Positions 5,467 to 7,951 of a stretch of 7,951 nucleotides of DNA are shown here, in pieces (positions within the stretch are counted from its first letter, which is position 1; each line of letters starts with the position of its first letter). The translations under genes were made by a program, and so were the position numbers. Origin of the DNA: Planctomycetota bacterium (GTDB lineage Bacteria; Planctomycetota; Phycisphaerae; WQYP01); NCBI GenBank assembly GCA_021826605.1, contig JAKAZF010000104.1, positions 1-7,951 on the forward strand, given 5' to 3'. Below the pieces are notes generated by a model, which ran no database searches, had not been told where the DNA came from, and was given only the letters and a program-made list of their open reading frames with translations.

Positions 5467-7951
5467 ATGAATTTGCCGCTTAATCGTCGACGCTTTTTAT
5501 TGGCCAGTGGAACGCTGGCCGCGACTGGCGCGCTATGGAAGCCGTCACTTGCCGGGGCTGACCGCGAGGCTGAGGTTGGTGCCGTGCTTGGGGCGATTCC
5601 CTCCGAAAGATTCTCCGAGGCACGACGTCTCGCGGCGGCGATTGTGGCCAAAATGACTCCGGCAGAGATGGCGGGGCAGTTGGGCAATACCGCGCCGGCG
5701 ATCAAGCGGATTGGCCTGGCGGCGTATCAGTATTGGCACGAAGCGCTGCATGGCTTGCTGCGCGGCGGGCCGGTAACCTGCTTTCCCGTCCCACTGGGGA
5801 TGGCGAATACCTGGAATCCAGATCTGCAGCATCGGGTTTATAGCGCCGTTTCGGATGAGGCGCGTGCTTACCATAACACCCATGGAACCAATTTAACCTT
5901 CTATTCGCCGCAAACGCTTAACACGGCCAAGGACCCCCGATGGGGCCGGGTGGATGAGACGCTGGGTGAAGATCCGCATCTGATTGGCGTAATGGCGGCG
6001 GCTACCGTGCGGGGCATGCAGGGCGATAACGACCAATATCTGAAGACCGCGTGCTGCGCGAAACATTTTATTTGTAATGAAACCGACGACGACCGCCACA
6101 CCGTTTCTGAATCCGTCAATGATCGCAGCTTCTGGGAGTATTATCTACAGCCCTTCGATGCCGCTGTTAAAGCCGGAGTCGCTACCGTGATGGCGGCGTA
6201 TAACGAGGTTAACGGCATTCCGTGTCCGGCGGACCGGACCATCCTCACGGATATTCTCCGCAGCCGTTGGGGATTTCGTGGTTACGTTACATCCGACTGC
6301 GATGCAGTGGCGGATATCTATCAAACGCACAAGTATGTTCCCACCGGTCTGCAGGCGGCGGCGTTGGCGGTGCAGGCAGGATGCGACCTGAATTGTGGCG
6401 ACACTTATCCCAAATATTTAATGCGGGCAATGGAACTTAATCTCGTTACCCGCGAGCAGGTGGCGCGATCGGTCACCCGTCTTTTGACGATTCGCGCACT
6501 ATTGGGCGAATTTGACCGCCCCGAAAATATTCCGTATCAGCAGATTAAATTCAGCGTGGTTGATTCGCCCACTCACCGCCAATTGGCGTTGGAGGCGGCG
6601 CGGCAGTCGATCGTTCTGCTTAAGAACGACCGTCAATTTCTTCCATTGAAGAAGGAGACAATTCGATCTGTGGCCGTGATCGGGCCTTTGGCAGCGCGTT
6701 GTCCGCTGGGTGGATATGCGGGTGGCCCATTTGTTCACATCTCGCCGTTGCAAGGGATCGCCTCTGCGCTAGGGGTTGAGCTACCGGCCAACCGCATTCC
6801 GGCGGTGGACTTTACCACCATTGACTGGAACTACAAATTCGCCAGCTGTGTTCTGCCTGATTCGACCTTGGGGTTGGCACAAAACGGCTTTTGGGTGGAA
6901 CTGCCGGCGGCAGATTTCAGCGGCGTCAAAAGGATTAAAATTCGTGCATCGGCCATCCATGATGGTGGGGCGGTTGAGATACATTCCGGTTGGGCTGGTG
7001 GACCGCTGGTCTGTCGCATACCGGTGGCGGCAACGGGCGGCTGGAACCAATGGAAGGAATTTTCAGCCCCGGTGGTGCCAACTCAGGGATACCAGTCCAT
7101 TTGCGTGGTATTTACGGGACCGGCGTCGTCGCATGATTTGCTGCACCTCGACTGGATTGAATTGGAACCAACGGCACCGATTTCCGGGCGGTCGGATGTC
7201 AAGATTACATCCGTTCTTGGATGTACGGTTTCCGGGCCCGCGGATAAACAATGGCTCGCCGAAGCGGAAAATGCGGCGCGTCATGCCGATGTAGCAGTGG
7301 TGGTGGTGGGTGATGACCAGACGGTGGATCATGAACAACTCGACCGCAAGGATATCGCTTTGCCGGGTGCGCAGCACCAACTTATCGAGGTGGTGAGCAG
7401 GGCCAATCCGCGCACGGTGGTTGTCATTACAAGTAATTGTCCGGTTGCCATACCGCACGAACAAGCCAACCATCGTGTTCCCGGCATTCTTTGTGCTTAC
7501 GCGGCCGGGCAGGCGGGTGGGCAGGCCATTGCAGATGTCATGTTCGGCAACTACAACCCTGGGGGAAAACTGGCCGAGACATGGTATACGGGCTTGGAGC
7601 AGCTACCGCGCTTCCATGATTTTAATATTATGAATAATCGCACATACATGTATTTCACAGGCAAGCCTCTGTACCCATTTGGCTTCGGACTCAGTTACAC
7701 AAATTTTCAAATATCGGCTTTAACGACCGATAAATCATACCTTGGTCGCGGGGGGCAGGTTTCCATCGATGTCGATGTAAAAAACATCGGCGATCGAACC
7801 GGTGATGAAGTGGTGCAGGTGTACATAGCTCCCCCTCCATCGCCTGTAAAACGACCCATCAAGCAGTTGGTGGCGTTTGAACGAGTGCAGAATCTGCGAC
7901 CAGGAGAATCACGGCATGTGCGCCTTTCGCTTCCCTACAATGCCTGTGTCA
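5467..7951 (+). CDS. GH3 beta-xylosidase/beta-glucosidase-type enzyme with inserted CBM6-like module (3' end outside window)
   Basis: 828 codons are visible. The ATG follows GGAG (5457-5460) at six bases. Residues 6-31 form a Tat-type signal: NRRRFLLAS, a hydrophobic stretch, then SLAGA. The GH3 N-terminal barrel (about 50-340) has KDPRWGRVDETLGEDPHL, Lys199-His200 in AKHF, and the nucleophile Asp277 in GYVTSDCDAV. The GH3 C-domain starts near 375 (RQSIVLLKN) and is interrupted at about 445-575. The inserted part has CBM6 signatures: FWVELP (475-480), IKIRASA, TGGWNQWKEF and LHLDWIEL (559-566). The C-domain resumes at ITSVLGC and holds the likely acid/base Glu623 in VDHEQLDR, then PFGFGLSYT. 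A fibronectin-III-like domain begins near 757 and is cut by the window end. The DxxxExLDR and GEDP patterns resemble xylosidase-type GH3 enzymes, and pairing with GH10 supports this, but beta-glucosidase or arabinosidase activity is possible. Confidence 0.92.
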   Translation, partial: MNLPLNRRRFLLASGTLAATGALWKPSLAGADREAEVGAVLGAIPSERFSEARRLAAAIVAKMTPAEMAGQLGNTAPAIKRIGLAAYQYWHEALHGLLRGGPVTCFPVPLGMANTWNPDLQHRVYSAVSDEARAYHNTHGTNLTFYSPQTLNTAKDPRWGRVDETLGEDPHLIGVMAAATVRGMQGDNDQYLKTACCAKHFICNETDDDRHTVSESVNDRSFWEYYLQPFDAAVKAGVATVMAAYNEVNGIPCPADRTILTDILRSRWGFRGYVTSDCDAVADIYQTHKYVPTGLQAAALAVQAGCDLNCGDTYPKYLMRAMELNLVTREQVARSVTRLLTIRALLGEFDRPENIPYQQIKFSVVDSPTHRQLALEAARQSIVLLKNDRQFLPLKKETIRSVAVIGPLAARCPLGGYAGGPFVHISPLQGIASALGVELPANRIPAVDFTTIDWNYKFASCVLPDSTLGLAQNGFWVELPAADFSGVKRIKIRASAIHDGGAVEIHSGWAGGPLVCRIPVAATGGWNQWKEFSAPVVPTQGYQSICVVFTGPASSHDLLHLDWIELEPTAPISGRSDVKITSVLGCTVSGPADKQWLAEAENAARHADVAVVVVGDDQTVDHEQLDRKDIALPGAQHQLIEVVSRANPRTVVVITSNCPVAIPHEQANHRVPGILCAYAAGQAGGQAIADVMFGNYNPGGKLAETWYTGLEQLPRFHDFNIMNNRTYMYFTGKPLYPFGFGLSYTNFQISALTTDKSYLGRGGQVSIDVDVKNIGDRTGDEVVQVYIAPPPSPVKRPIKQLVAFERVQNLRPGESRHVRLSLPYNACV

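Noticed and set aside
6776..7294. 172-codon open frame on the plus strand in another frame
   Set aside because: It lies wholly inside the GH3 gene, whose frame has clear domains on both sides. The alternative product is rich in Arg and Trp and matches nothing.
7063..7473. 136-codon open frame on the minus strand
   Set aside because: Antisense shadow of the GH3 C-domain, including the acid/base region. No protein features or ribosome-binding site were seen.

Overview
The window reads as a piece of chromosome from a Gram-negative, polysaccharide-degrading bacterium. A PEP-CTERM surface protein, a Tat-exported GH3 glycosidase, a secreted GH10 xylanase and a DUF4236 protein together suggest the Planctomycetes (Phycisphaerae-like) or Verrucomicrobia. 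That placement is inference from gene content only.

Layout. Positions 2-594 (+) hold the 3' end of an NRAMP-family metal transporter gene, overlapped by 4 bases by a gene for a small unknown one-helix membrane protein. A tRNA-Lys(CTT) gene follows at 726-798 (+) with its own plausible promoter. The short convergent gap after it contains nested and partly competing inverted repeats (861-940). On the minus strand lies a DUF4236-TM2 fusion protein (945-1418, TTG start). Next comes about 500 bases without a gene, apart from a strong intrinsic terminator near 1822-1852. That terminator serves the PEP-CTERM gene at 1919-2656 (-). A secreted alpha/beta hydrolase follows at 2947-4206 (-).

The hydrolase is divergent from a plus-strand pair: a compact GH10 endo-xylanase (4475-5437) and, 29 bases downstream, a GH3 beta-xylosidase/beta-glucosidase-type enzyme (from 5467, cut by the window end). 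The shared 268-base divergent region has candidate promoters in both directions and several dyads.

Working model: the GH10 enzyme cuts xylan into xylo-oligosaccharides. The GH3 enzyme, which carries a CBM6-like module embedded in its C-terminal catalytic domain, trims these to monosaccharide. The divergent secreted esterase/lipase-like enzyme may remove ester substituents. No SusC/SusD pair, transporter or regulator is visible, so this is a small hydrolase cluster rather than a full polysaccharide utilization locus. The most unusual items are the CBM insertion in GH3, the altered substrate-binding motif in GH10, the dyads in the divergent control region, and the nested inverted repeats after the tRNA. 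I see no mobile element, CRISPR array or clearly new defence-like system.
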